Shown here piece after piece: positions 25,537-34,160 of a stretch of DNA of 41,072 nucleotides. The notes below the pieces were generated by a model that worked only from the letters and a program-made list of their open reading frames with translations, had not been told where the DNA came from and did not search any database. Position 1 is the first letter of the stretch. Each line of letters begins with the position of its first letter. The stretch is from LGRD01 sp031415135 (GTDB lineage Bacteria > Pseudomonadota > Gammaproteobacteria > Burkholderiales > Burkholderiaceae_C): assembly GCA_031415135.1 (NCBI GenBank), contig JANORB010000165.1:1-41072 (forward strand). Reading direction: 5' to 3'. Made by a program: the position numbers and the translations under genes.

Positions 25537-25593
25537 GAGTTTGACGACTGCCTCACCAAGCCGATTGATCTCGTGACGCTCGAACGCCTGTAG
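25537..25593 (+). pseudogene. Remnant of a response-regulator receiver domain C-terminus
   Basis: Translating 25537-25593 gives EFDDCLTKPIDLVTLERL and a stop. This closely matches the last part of CheY-like receiver domains, typically GFDDYLTKPID followed by the final helix, including the conserved Lys-Pro. There is no upstream receiver domain: the same frame runs back to the stop codon of the 122-residue gene. Most likely the tail of a deleted hybrid kinase or regulator gene. Confidence 0.6.
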
Positions 25594-25625
25594 ACGGAGC
25601 TTCGAAACCGCATCGACTCAAAGCA

Positions 25626-26558
25626 ATGATTCAACCAAGCCCCTTATCCCGGGCGACCGCCGACACACCGGTGCCGCCGGTGGCGCCCGTCGCGCTGGAG
25701 CAGGCGCTCGAACAAAGTCATGAAGTCAAGGCCAAGGTCGAGGCCTGCGCCGAGGATTTGGCGCAGGCGAATGAAGGCACGAAGAGAACCATCGCAGCGG
25801 GTGCGACAACTCTCCCTGCCAGACAAACCCTTGATCACAACGAGGCGGTCGAGACCAAGGTACAGGAATGCGCCGAAGATCTGGACAGCGTGACGAAGAC
25901 CCTGGCGCAGGGGATCGACGAGCTGAAGGTGGTTGAAGTTGCGCTGGCAAATTCGAGAACCGCATTGGCGGAAACCACCGCGTCCCTCGCGTCCGCGCTG
26001 GCGAGCGAGGAGCGAGCCAATTTCAGGGCATTGCACGACCACACCACAGGCCTGCCCAACCGAGCGCTGTTCGATGATCGGCTTTCGCACGCCCTCGCGC
26101 TTGCAGAACGCCACGACTGGACGGTGGCCGTGATGTTTCTCGATCTCGATCGCTTCAAGAACGTGAATGATGTTCACGGGCATGCCGCGGGCGACATCGT
26201 GTTGAAGGAGGTTGCGAAGCGGCTCGCGCAGGAAACGCGGGACGAGGACACCGTGTGCCGCAATGGCGGCGACGAGTTCCTTTACCTGTTGATGAATCCA
26301 CAAGGCCGAGACAACGTCGAGAGGATCGCCGCCGCCGTGATCGAAAACCTCGCGCGGACCATTCGCGTGGGAGAGAAGCAACTAACCGTCAGGCCGAGTA
26401 TCGGGATTGCCATCTACCCGGCTGGTGGCGTCTCTGGGGAAGCGTTGATCCAGAACGCCGATGCCGCGATGTACCGCGCGAAGAAGATCGAATGCGGCTA
26501 TGCGGTCCATGAGCCTGAAGTCGACCACGATCAGTCGGATAACGGCACCACCGCGTGA
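25626..26558 (+). CDS. Diguanylate cyclase with N-terminal duplicated coiled-coil
   Basis: A 310-residue protein. Residues 20-135 are helical with an internal duplication: EVKAKVEACAEDLAQANE (about 33-50) and AVETKVQECAEDLDSVTK (about 75-92), followed by a coiled-coil lead-in (LANSRTALAETTASLASALASEERANFRALHDH). The GGDEF domain starts TGLPNRALFDDRL and has an intact GGDEF at 214-218, with an I-site RDED at 205-208. VMFLDLDRFKNVND carries the metal-binding Asp. Soluble, with no membrane segment. The repeated helical pair probably dimerises the cyclase and may receive a signal. A receiver remnant just upstream suggests a former two-component context. Confidence 0.88.
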   Translation: MIQPSPLSRATADTPVPPVAPVALEQALEQSHEVKAKVEACAEDLAQANEGTKRTIAAGATTLPARQTLDHNEAVETKVQECAEDLDSVTKTLAQGIDELKVVEVALANSRTALAETTASLASALASEERANFRALHDHTTGLPNRALFDDRLSHALALAERHDWTVAVMFLDLDRFKNVNDVHGHAAGDIVLKEVAKRLAQETRDEDTVCRNGGDEFLYLLMNPQGRDNVERIAAAVIENLARTIRVGEKQLTVRPSIGIAIYPAGGVSGEALIQNADAAMYRAKKIECGYAVHEPEVDHDQSDNGTTA

Positions 26559-26723
26559 GGCCATCAACCGACCTTGCAACCTTCGCAGAGTCGCGGCGTA
26601 GTCTTGCGTAGGAGTCACCCCTCATTTTTCACAGGGCTTGCTCGCTGCCCCGTATTGAGCCCTCCTGGCCGCCCGGCCGCCTGGCCATCTGGCCGCCCGC
26701 AATGCCCGGCCGACCCCGTGTCG

Positions 26724-28991
26724 TTACTGCTGCGCCAGTGCAAACGCGCGCACAAACCCCGCGTCGTAGTGGTCGATCCGGCTGTTGCCGTCGGTGGCCT
26801 TGGCGTCGAGGTCGAGATTGGCCGAAAACGCGGCGTTGGTGCAACTGCCGGGGTGGCCCGGCAGCGGGCCCAGCAAGCTCGCCACCGGGAACGCATGGCT
26901 GAAGTTGCCCGAACCCGAACCGGTGTACAGGCCGCTGCCCAGCGCACCCACTTCTCCACCGGCTGCGGCGGCCGGTACACCGAAGACCCCGCGAACCAGC
27001 CCGAAGCCGAAGGTCGCGCGGTTGTGCGGGTGCTGGGCATCGAAGGCCAGCGTCAGCGTGGTGCCCACGGTGTAGCGCAGGAAACCGCAGTCGTCCACGC
27101 CCGCGCCGGTGGACAGCGTGGGCGGCAGGATGTTGGCGCTGCAGCGCGAGTTGTCGACCAGCAGCGTGAACACGAAGCCCGCGCCGTCCAGTTCAGAGGG
27201 CGCGGCGGAGCGCGTGAACAAGGTGTCGCCGGCAAAGTGGTCCGGCACCACGAATGCAAACGTTGCCGGCCCCGGCATCACCAGGTTGCCCAGGCTGTCG
27301 AACACCTCGAGCTTGACCTGGTGGTTGCCGGCCAAGGCCGGCGCCGCCAACGCGCTGGCGCTGCCCGGCGTGGTCCAGCGCGCGGCGTAGATGTCGCCGA
27401 TGCTGTTGTCCACCGGCCAGTAATACTGCGTTCCGGCCGGGTCGCCCGCCGTCGAAATGCCCCAGTCGGCGGGGCTGAACAAGGCCGGCTTGAAGCGGAA
27501 CAATTCACCCGGCTGGGGCCCGAGCTGCACGGCCGGAAACTGGACCTGCGGGCCGGGGATGTCGCGCACGTAGGTACGGCTCACCGGGTCGAGCATCTTG
27601 GTCCAGCTGCCCGCGCTGCCGCGCCGGAACGACCAGCGGTAGAAGTACTGCCCGTTGGCGCCGACGTTCGGTATGGCCAGCGAGTGCTGCTGGCGAAAGC
27701 CCAGCGTCCCGCCAAACGGCGCGTCGACGATGGCGCCGTAGTTGGTCATGCCGTCGGGCCGCACCCAGCCGTTCGGGCTGGGGCCGGCCGCAGCCGTGCC
27801 GCGAATCCAGGTGCTGCCGACGGCCATCGGCATGACCCATTTGTCCACGCCGGTGGGCGGAACCGTGGGCACGTCGGGGATGCACGGCAGCGCGCGCGGG
27901 TCGCTGACGACCACCGTGATCTCGTCGCCGCAGTGGTAGTCCCAGATCGTGTGGCAGCGCAGCGGCGGCGCGTGAATGGTGGTCCAGCTGCCGCCGATCA
28001 GTTGTTCGGCGGAGATGTAGACGTCGGGTTGGTCGTGATCGCCACAGTCGTGCCGGTAGAAAAAGCTGAAGCGCCCTTGTTCATCAGTGGCGATCGGGCC
28101 GAAACACTGTCGGGTGGTGATGAACCACGGCTCCAGCCAGGGGACCCAGCAAAAATACGGGCGCAGCAGTTCGAGGTTGGCGAGCAGGTCGGCGCGCAGC
28201 GCCAGCGCGCTCACGTCGCGCAAGCGCAGCGTGGCCTCGTTGAGCAGCAATGGCGCCGGCGCGGCGGCCTGCAGCCGCACCTCGTCGGCCACGCCGATGC
28301 GGCGCAAGGCCTCGGCCGGCAGCGCCGCCGACCGGCGCTGCAACGGCGTGACCGGCTGGATCAGCGCACCCGCCAGCGCATGCGGGAACGGGTCGGGGTC
28401 GGGCTCGGGGATCGGCAATCGACGCCGGATCACTTCCAGCAGGTCATCGCGCAGCCGCAGCAGCTCGGCCCACGGAAAACGGTCGATGATGAGGCGCCAG
28501 CGATCGACCTCGCAGATCGTCACGCGCGAATGGCAGACCGGCAAGTCGACCACCGAGCCGTCGGCCAGCAGCACGCGCTTGACCAGCCGGCCGCGGATCC
28601 AGCAGGCGCACAGCACAGGCCAGCGCTCCCAGTACGGGCGCGCAATCTTCAGCTCGATGCGGGGGTCGCGCAAATCGAGCCGCAGCGGCACGGTGAAGCC
28701 GCCCAGTTGCTTTTCGAGCCGCTGGCGGGTCAGCCCTGCTTTGTCGGCGTCGCCGACCACCGGCGCAATCACCAGCCTGCCCGATTGCAACTGCTGCGCC
28801 GTGGCCGACAGCGAGCCCTGGGCCTGCAAGGCAGCGCCTTTGCCAGTGACCTTCAGCAGCGTGCTTGCCGCAATCGCGCCGTTGCGATCGAACAGCACCG
28901 CCTGCAAGGCGTCGAGCTTGTCGTCGGCTTGCGCGTCGGTCAGTTGAACGAAGATGGGAACGCTGCTGGCAGCGCCGGGTTTGGTGGCCAT
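26724..28991 (-). CDS. Large protein of unknown function
   Basis: A 755-residue protein with no signal peptide or membrane segment that I can see. I cannot assign a function. Residues about 110-190 include RPYWERWPVLCACWIRGRLV, then LPVCHSRVTICEVDRW, then LLRLRDDLLEVIRRRL; this Cys-containing block resembles a region seen in unannotated bacterial proteins with carboxypeptidase-regulatory-like domains. Residues about 295-370 (ATDEQGRFSFFYRHDCGDHDQ, then VYISAEQLIGGSW) look like a beta-sandwich regulatory domain. The C-terminal half is beta-rich with many Gly, Pro and Trp. An AGGAGACCCACG ribosome-binding site precedes the start. Monocistronic and convergent with the GGDEF gene. A surface or injection-associated protein is possible, but unsupported. 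Confidence 0.8.
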   Translation of the reverse strand: MATKPGAASSVPIFVQLTDAQADDKLDALQAVLFDRNGAIAASTLLKVTGKGAALQAQGSLSATAQQLQSGRLVIAPVVGDADKAGLTRQRLEKQLGGFTVPLRLDLRDPRIELKIARPYWERWPVLCACWIRGRLVKRVLLADGSVVDLPVCHSRVTICEVDRWRLIIDRFPWAELLRLRDDLLEVIRRRLPIPEPDPDPFPHALAGALIQPVTPLQRRSAALPAEALRRIGVADEVRLQAAAPAPLLLNEATLRLRDVSALALRADLLANLELLRPYFCWVPWLEPWFITTRQCFGPIATDEQGRFSFFYRHDCGDHDQPDVYISAEQLIGGSWTTIHAPPLRCHTIWDYHCGDEITVVVSDPRALPCIPDVPTVPPTGVDKWVMPMAVGSTWIRGTAAAGPSPNGWVRPDGMTNYGAIVDAPFGGTLGFRQQHSLAIPNVGANGQYFYRWSFRRGSAGSWTKMLDPVSRTYVRDIPGPQVQFPAVQLGPQPGELFRFKPALFSPADWGISTAGDPAGTQYYWPVDNSIGDIYAARWTTPGSASALAAPALAGNHQVKLEVFDSLGNLVMPGPATFAFVVPDHFAGDTLFTRSAAPSELDGAGFVFTLLVDNSRCSANILPPTLSTGAGVDDCGFLRYTVGTTLTLAFDAQHPHNRATFGFGLVRGVFGVPAAAAGGEVGALGSGLYTGSGSGNFSHAFPVASLLGPLPGHPGSCTNAAFSANLDLDAKATDGNSRIDHYDAGFVRAFALAQQ

Positions 28992-29086
28992 CGTGGGTCT
29001 CCTTGGACTGAGGGTCCAGATTGACTTTAGGCGCTCACCTCGCCGGCGGCATCCCTAACGCTGGGGGGGAATCACGCGCCAATTGG

Positions 29087-29881
29087 TCACCACTTGTTTC
29101 GCAATTCACGCAGCTTGACGAACACGGTTCGGGGGTCGGGTTGCTCCGGCAGGTCCGGAAAGGTCTCGCGCAGCGCGGCGATCAGGCTCGGGCTGGTCAA
29201 CCGGAAGAAGGTGTTGAAAGTCTTCTCCTGCGCCAGCGTGGTGACGGCCGAGGTGGCCGGGTCCTGGCCCGCCACGCGTGGCAGCAGCGCACGCGCGGCC
29301 GGATTGTCGGGCTCGCGCGCCAGCGTGAACCTGAGGTTGTTCTCGATGTAGTCGTGGCCTGGATAGACAAGTGTGTCGTCCGGCAGCCGGGCCAGTTGTT
29401 CAGCAAAGCTGGTGTACAGCGCGGACGGGTCGCCGCCGTTGTGGCAATTGCCGGCGCCGGCGTTGAACAGCGTGTCACCGGAAAACAGCGCCGGCTGATC
29501 GGTGTGCGAGCGCAGGCAGATGTGGCACATCGTGTGGCCGGGCGTGTCCAGGCATTCAAGTTCCACCGATGTGCCGACCTTGATCACGTCGCCCGCCTTG
29601 ACGCCGCGGTCCACACCGGCAATGCGCGCGCCGGCGCGGTGGTGCGCAATCACCTTGGCGCCGGTGGCGGCGACCACGGCGGCGTTGCCGCCGGTGTGGT
29701 CGTGGTGCTCGTGGGTGTTGAGGATTTGCGTGATGCGCCAGCCTTTGACGCGGGCGGTGGCCAGCGTCTTTTCATGCTCCAGCGGGTCGATGGCCAGCGC
29801 CTCGCCGGTGTCCGGGCAGGCGATCAGGTAGTTGAAGTTGCGGTAGGCGTTGCCGGTCCAGATGCGCTCGACGATCATCAC
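29087..29881 (-). CDS. Hydroxyacylglutathione hydrolase-like metallo-beta-lactamase protein
   Basis: A 264-residue binuclear metal hydrolase of the glyoxalase II type. The metal motif NTHEHHDHTGGN (His57, His59, Asp61, His62) is intact. TPGHTMCHICL and SGDTLFNAGAGNCHNGGDPSALY supply further ligands, and VYPGHDYIENNL carries the last His. It would cleave S-lactoylglutathione or a related thioester. It differs from canonical GloB (GCGRLFEG is replaced by GAGNCHNGG), as in glyoxalase-like enzymes that act on other thioesters. A TACAAT -10-like hexamer lies on the minus strand at 29911-29906, 25 bases from the start. Divergent from the DUF349 gene. Confidence 0.87.
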   Translation of the reverse strand: MMIVERIWTGNAYRNFNYLIACPDTGEALAIDPLEHEKTLATARVKGWRITQILNTHEHHDHTGGNAAVVAATGAKVIAHHRAGARIAGVDRGVKAGDVIKVGTSVELECLDTPGHTMCHICLRSHTDQPALFSGDTLFNAGAGNCHNGGDPSALYTSFAEQLARLPDDTLVYPGHDYIENNLRFTLAREPDNPAARALLPRVAGQDPATSAVTTLAQEKTFNTFFRLTSPSLIAALRETFPDLPEQPDPRTVFVKLRELRNKW

Positions 29882-30030
29882 GTGCTCCTCACTGCGGGTG
29901 CGGCGATTGTAGGAAGCCGGGCAAGCTCAACGGCACGCCCTTGCATTTGTGAAACACTGCGGTCCGGCCGCGATGGCGCTTCACCGAAGCGACAGTTCAG
30001 CGCACCCCCATTGATCGAGGCTCGCAACAA

Positions 30031-32763
30031 ATGCTTGGCTGGATGTTCAAGAAGAAGTCAGATTCACCCGAGACATTGGCCGCCTCTCCAGCGCCCGCGG
30101 CCAGCGCCGCCGTGCCTGCCGTTGCCGATGCAGGCGCCTCGGTCGACGCCCTCGCCGCGTGGCAGGCCAGGCTGGAGGCGGCCGGCGCCGACGACGCGGC
30201 CTTGCTCGACATCGCCAAACAGGCGCCCCACATCGACCTGAAATGTGCCGCCATCGCAGCGCTCAGCGGTGAAGCCGCGCTGAAAGCCGCCGAGCGCGAA
30301 TTCCGCACCCATGACCGGCGCGTGCACCGTGCCGCCAAACAGCGCCATGAGGCGGCGGTGGCGCAGCGGGTGGCGCGCGAGCGCGCGTCGCAGCTGATCG
30401 AGTCCGCCGGCGCGTTGCTCACTGAGCACACCATCCCGACCAACCGCCTGGTCGAACTCGACCGCGCCTGGCTGGCGCTCGACGCCGGCCTGCTCGACGA
30501 CGCGCGCAAAGACCGGTTCGCCAGCCTGTCGGCCCAGCTCACCGCGTTGACCCGCGAGCGCGGCGAACGCGCGCTGCAGATCCAACGCTGGATGGCCGCG
30601 GCCCAACAGGCCCTGCAAACATTGAAAGCCGCGTCCATCGAGGTGGCCGCCGGCACCACGGACCGCGCCGCGCTGGCCAGCGCCAGCGCGGCCGTGCGCG
30701 CATTGCAGCAAGGCATGCCCGACCACGCTGGCGCTGCCGCGCTGATTGACTCGCTGATTGACGCGCTGAATGATGCGTTACAGGCCGGTCTGCTGCAGGC
30801 TGCGGCCATCGAAGAGCGGCTGGACCTGCTCGACACCTTGCAATCCGCGCCGTCACCGGCCACGCCGGCCGAAGAGGGCGTCGAGGAGCGACCCGAGGGC
30901 GACGCCCTGCCCTCGCCCAACCAGCGTTGGCAAGCGCTGGCGCCGGTCGCCGACCCGCACATCGCCGCGCTGCTGAACCAGCGCTTCGAGCAAGCCCAGC
31001 CGCCGCTGCCCGCCGCGCCAGACCTTGCCTCGGCGGAACAGCAGGAGCAGCGCAGGGCTGCCAGGCTGGCCGCCCGGCAGCAAGCCCGGCAAGTGCGCGC
31101 CGATGCCATGGCCCCATGGCTGCGGCAGGCCGAAGCCGCCCTTGAAGCCGGCAACCTGGGCGAGGCCCACCGGCAGCTCGTCGCCATCGACGCGGCGGTC
31201 GGCAACGGCGCGGTGCCCGAGGCCTTGCGCGGGCGCCTGAGCGCACTGCACGCCGAGGTGGCGCGCCTGAAGGGTTGGCAACATTGGGGCGGTGGGCGCG
31301 CGCGCGACGACCTGGTGCAGGAAGCGCAAACGCTGGCCGCCGCCACGGCCGCAGCGGTGGCCGACCCGTTGCAGTCGGCCAAGCTGCCGGTCAAGGCGCT
31401 GGGCGACGCGATCGACGATTTGCGCAAGCGCTGGAAAGAACTGGACCGCCTGGGCGGCGCCACCAACCAGACCCTGTGGCACAGGTTCGATGCGGCGCTG
31501 AAAACCGCCCACGAGCCGGTCGCGGCACACCTCGACCAGTTGAAGGCCCGGCGCAAGGAGAACCTGCAAGCGCGCCTGCAACTGCTGGCCGCGCTGGAGG
31601 CCGTCGATGCCGCTGCCGACGCACCGGACGCTGCGACCGAAGGGCGCGCCGACTGGAAAGAGCGGGCGCGCGCACTCGATCACTTCCAGCTCGAGTGGCG
31701 CAAGTGCGGGCCGGTCGAACACACCGTGCCGCACAAGGCGCGCGACAAGCTGCTGGAGCGCATGCAGGCCAGCATGGCGCGCATCGAAGCGCCGCTGCAA
31801 CAGGCCCGCCGCGTGGCGCAAGCGGAGCGCGAACAACTGGTGGCGCGCGCCAAGGCGCTGAATGCCCAGGCCGGCGCCAGCCCTCAGAGCCGCGACCTGA
31901 TTGCCCGCGTGCGCGAGTTGCAGGACGAATGGCAGCAACACGCCCGAGCACTGCCGTTGACGCGCCCCGTTGAAACCGCGTTGTGGGCCGAGTTCAAGGC
32001 CGCCACCGATGCCGTGTTCGTGCAACGTGATGCGGCCGCGAGCGCGTTCGAGGCGCAGCTGCTGGCCAACTTCGCCGCCAAGCAGGCTGCCGTGGCGCGC
32101 CTCGAAGCGGTGACGGAGCAGTCCCTCGCCGGCGCCATCCAGCGCACGCTGGCCGATGTCGATGCCGAATTAAGGCAGGCGGGCGACGTTCCGCGCCACC
32201 TGGCGGCCGCGCTCGATGCCCACATTCAGGCCGCGCACCAGAACGCGTTGCAGCTGCTGGCCGGCAGCGCGCACCGAATCCAGCAGGCCCGCTTCGATGC
32301 GCTGTGCGCGAAGCTGGCGTTGTGCGGCGAGCTTGAGCGATCCGCCGCCGCCGGCGAGGGCGAGGCGGCGCTTGAAAGCCTGGGCGGGCGCTGGACCGCC
32401 GTCGCGCCGCTGCCGCTGCCGTGGGAGCAGGCACTGGCCGCGCGTTGGCAGCGCGCCGGCGGGTCGCTGCCAGCGGCGCCGCAGCGGCCCGGCGCCGGCG
32501 CCATCGTCGCGCTCGACAGCGCGCTGTTGCAGCTGGAATCCGCACTCGCCATCGCATCGCCACCCGCATGGCAGGCGGCGCGGCGCGACCTGAAGCTGCG
32601 GGCGATGAAGGCTGCGCTGGAAGGCCGGCCCGTGGCCGGCGCCGTGGTGCCCGCCAGCATCGAGGATTTGATGGCTGCGGCCATCGGCCATTCAAGCCCG
32701 CAGGCCGGGCAATCCGAACGGCTGGACGCCATCATCGTGGTCTTGCGCACCAGGGGCGCGTGA
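30031..32763 (+). CDS. DUF349 repeat protein
   Basis: A 910-residue, mostly helical cytoplasmic protein rich in Ala, Leu, Arg, Gln and Glu. DUF349 units are visible in the middle and C-terminal half, for example DLRKRWKELDRLGGATNQTLWHRFDAALKTAHEPVAAHLDQLKARRKENL-type sequence (about residues 465-515), and the related ALDHFQLEWRKCGPVEHTVPHKARDKLLERMQ and RELQDEWQQHARALPLTRPVETALWAEFKAATDAVF stretches. Each unit has the spaced Trp and W-F pattern of the family. Betaproteobacterial relatives are of similar length, and their role is not established. Flanked by unrelated genes, so context gives no hint. Confidence 0.88.
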   Translation: MLGWMFKKKSDSPETLAASPAPAASAAVPAVADAGASVDALAAWQARLEAAGADDAALLDIAKQAPHIDLKCAAIAALSGEAALKAAEREFRTHDRRVHRAAKQRHEAAVAQRVARERASQLIESAGALLTEHTIPTNRLVELDRAWLALDAGLLDDARKDRFASLSAQLTALTRERGERALQIQRWMAAAQQALQTLKAASIEVAAGTTDRAALASASAAVRALQQGMPDHAGAAALIDSLIDALNDALQAGLLQAAAIEERLDLLDTLQSAPSPATPAEEGVEERPEGDALPSPNQRWQALAPVADPHIAALLNQRFEQAQPPLPAAPDLASAEQQEQRRAARLAARQQARQVRADAMAPWLRQAEAALEAGNLGEAHRQLVAIDAAVGNGAVPEALRGRLSALHAEVARLKGWQHWGGGRARDDLVQEAQTLAAATAAAVADPLQSAKLPVKALGDAIDDLRKRWKELDRLGGATNQTLWHRFDAALKTAHEPVAAHLDQLKARRKENLQARLQLLAALEAVDAAADAPDAATEGRADWKERARALDHFQLEWRKCGPVEHTVPHKARDKLLERMQASMARIEAPLQQARRVAQAEREQLVARAKALNAQAGASPQSRDLIARVRELQDEWQQHARALPLTRPVETALWAEFKAATDAVFVQRDAAASAFEAQLLANFAAKQAAVARLEAVTEQSLAGAIQRTLADVDAELRQAGDVPRHLAAALDAHIQAAHQNALQLLAGSAHRIQQARFDALCAKLALCGELERSAAAGEGEAALESLGGRWTAVAPLPLPWEQALAARWQRAGGSLPAAPQRPGAGAIVALDSALLQLESALAIASPPAWQAARRDLKLRAMKAALEGRPVAGAVVPASIEDLMAAAIGHSSPQAGQSERLDAIIVVLRTRGA

Positions 32764-32871
32764 CAAGGCGCCAGGCTCGACCCGGCCACGGCGCTTGACG
32801 GCGGCCGGGCACCGCGACCACTTCGATGAACGGGTCAACACCGGCATGGACTTCTGTGCCGCGCCCCCGCG

Positions 32872-33582
32872 TCAAACCGCGACGCGGCCGGCCAGGGCAT
32901 GCACAGCGGCCACCAGGCCGCGCAGGCGCTCCGGGTCGAGCGCGGCGCTTCGATCGGCGCCACAGACGGCCGTGCGAAAGCCGGCGAAGTCGGGCGCCAG
33001 GCCTTGCAGTGCGGCCAGGTGATGCAGGCGCAACGCCCCCGCCAGCCCGGCCAGCGCGCCTGCCTGGCGAACGCGGGCCACAAAACGCTGCAGCTCAGAC
33101 ACCGGCAGCACGTCGAACAGGCTGCCGGCCAGCTTGTTCGCGGTGTCGGCCATCACGGCGGGAAAGCGCAGTGCGCAGGCTTGGTCGACACGCGCCATGT
33201 GAATGCCGCGATCGGCGATGAACACCGGCACGATGGTCTGCGGGCACGCGGCCAACGCCGCCAGCACGCTGGAAGCGCCGGCGTCGCGGGTGATTCCGAC
33301 CTTCACGTAATCAACCCCGCAGGCGCCCACGGCGGCCACCCGCGCCAGGATCAAATCCACCTCGTGCATGGCCAGGTCGCCGATGGTGGCGCTCACCGGC
33401 AAACCGATGCCGCGTTCACGCAACGCGGCAACGATGGCGCGAATCGTCGCCACCGGCAAGCCGCCCAGCGCGCCGGCGGACGGCTCCTTCAGGTCGATGA
33501 AATCGGCGCCGCCGTCCGCGGCGAGCAAGGCCTCGCCGACACTGCGAACGCTCACCAGCAGGCGCATCGGGTTCTGCTTCAT
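32872..33582 (-). CDS. mfnB: (5-formylfuran-3-yl)methyl phosphate synthase
   Basis: A 236-residue TIM-barrel protein of the MfnB/DUF556 family. The archaeal enzyme condenses two glyceraldehyde-3-phosphate molecules into the furan precursor of methanofuran; here it would serve methylofuran. Conserved lysines lie in DFIDLKEPSAGALGG (Lys32) and DYVKVGI (Lys94). Numbered from the internal Met6, the first becomes Lys27, the Schiff-base position of the archaeal enzyme, so the true start may be MRLLVSVRS rather than the ATG that overlaps the DUF447 stop. Last gene of a four-gene minus-strand operon with the flavoprotein, DHPS-like and DUF447 genes. Convergent to the DUF349 gene. Confidence 0.92.
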   Translation of the reverse strand: MKQNPMRLLVSVRSVGEALLAADGGADFIDLKEPSAGALGGLPVATIRAIVAALRERGIGLPVSATIGDLAMHEVDLILARVAAVGACGVDYVKVGITRDAGASSVLAALAACPQTIVPVFIADRGIHMARVDQACALRFPAVMADTANKLAGSLFDVLPVSELQRFVARVRQAGALAGLAGALRLHHLAALQGLAPDFAGFRTAVCGADRSAALDPERLRGLVAAVHALAGRVAV

Positions 33583-34160
33583 GATGCCGGCTTCTGCGCC
33601 GCGCGATGTTTCGCCACCGCCTCTTGAAGCCAGCCCCAGGCTTCATGTTCCTGCGGGCCGGCGGTCTTGTTGATGGCGATTTGAAGGTAGGCCATTTCGG
33701 TGTCGACCTTGTCGGGCCTGAGCATGTGCAGCCGGCTCACCAGCACCGCCGCTTCGATGACCGCCGCCTGCGCGCGGTTGAAGCCGATGAACGGCGCGTG
33801 GTGCACCTCATGCACCCGCGCCATGCGCAGCACCGGGCGCTGCGCGTCGTCGTCGTTCATCGACTCCAGCCGCAGCTCGACATGGCTGAGCGCGCAATCC
33901 AGCCGCACCCCGTTGATTCGCTCGGCCTTCGAGCTGGGCCAGTCCTTGCGGCCGGTCACGCAGCCGGCGAACACGCGCGTGTCGAGCACGGTGTTGAGCA
34001 CCGCGTGGCGCGTGGCCAGGATGTTGCCCAGCGTCATCGACGGCACGAACGGCATCAGCACCACCACGCCCGGCTCGAAGCGCACACCCATCGGCGCCAC
34101 ATGCGGCGCGCCCTTGGGCGAGAGCGTGGTGACCACACATTCATAGATCACGTCGTTCAT
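33579..34160 (-). CDS. DUF447 family protein of the methanopterin cluster
   Basis: A 193-residue protein of the DUF447 family shared by methanogens and bacteria with tetrahydromethanopterin-linked metabolism. Notable stretches are IYECVVTTLSPKGAPHVAPMGVR (flavin-reductase-like split-barrel start), MTLGNILATRHAVLNTVLD and HEVHHAPFIGFNRAQAAVIEAAVLVSR. The fold suggests FMN binding and a redox step in cofactor synthesis, but no reaction is established that I know of. The start at 34160 overlaps the preceding DHPS-like stop as ATGA, and its own stop overlaps the MfnB start the same way. Confidence 0.88.
   Translation of the reverse strand: MNDVIYECVVTTLSPKGAPHVAPMGVRFEPGVVVLMPFVPSMTLGNILATRHAVLNTVLDTRVFAGCVTGRKDWPSSKAERINGVRLDCALSHVELRLESMNDDDAQRPVLRMARVHEVHHAPFIGFNRAQAAVIEAAVLVSRLHMLRPDKVDTEMAYLQIAINKTAGPQEHEAWGWLQEAVAKHRAAQKPAS

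Noticed and set aside
26574..29024. An 816-residue open frame on the plus strand
   Set aside because: Antisense to the 755-residue protein. The minus-strand frame has a good ribosome-binding site and a mixed amino-acid composition typical of a protein; the plus-strand translation is Arg/Gly/Gln-rich and featureless.
29997..31556. A 519-residue minus-strand frame rich in Ser and Ala
   Set aside because: Shadow of the DUF349 gene; low complexity arising from the reverse of Ala/Arg-rich codons.
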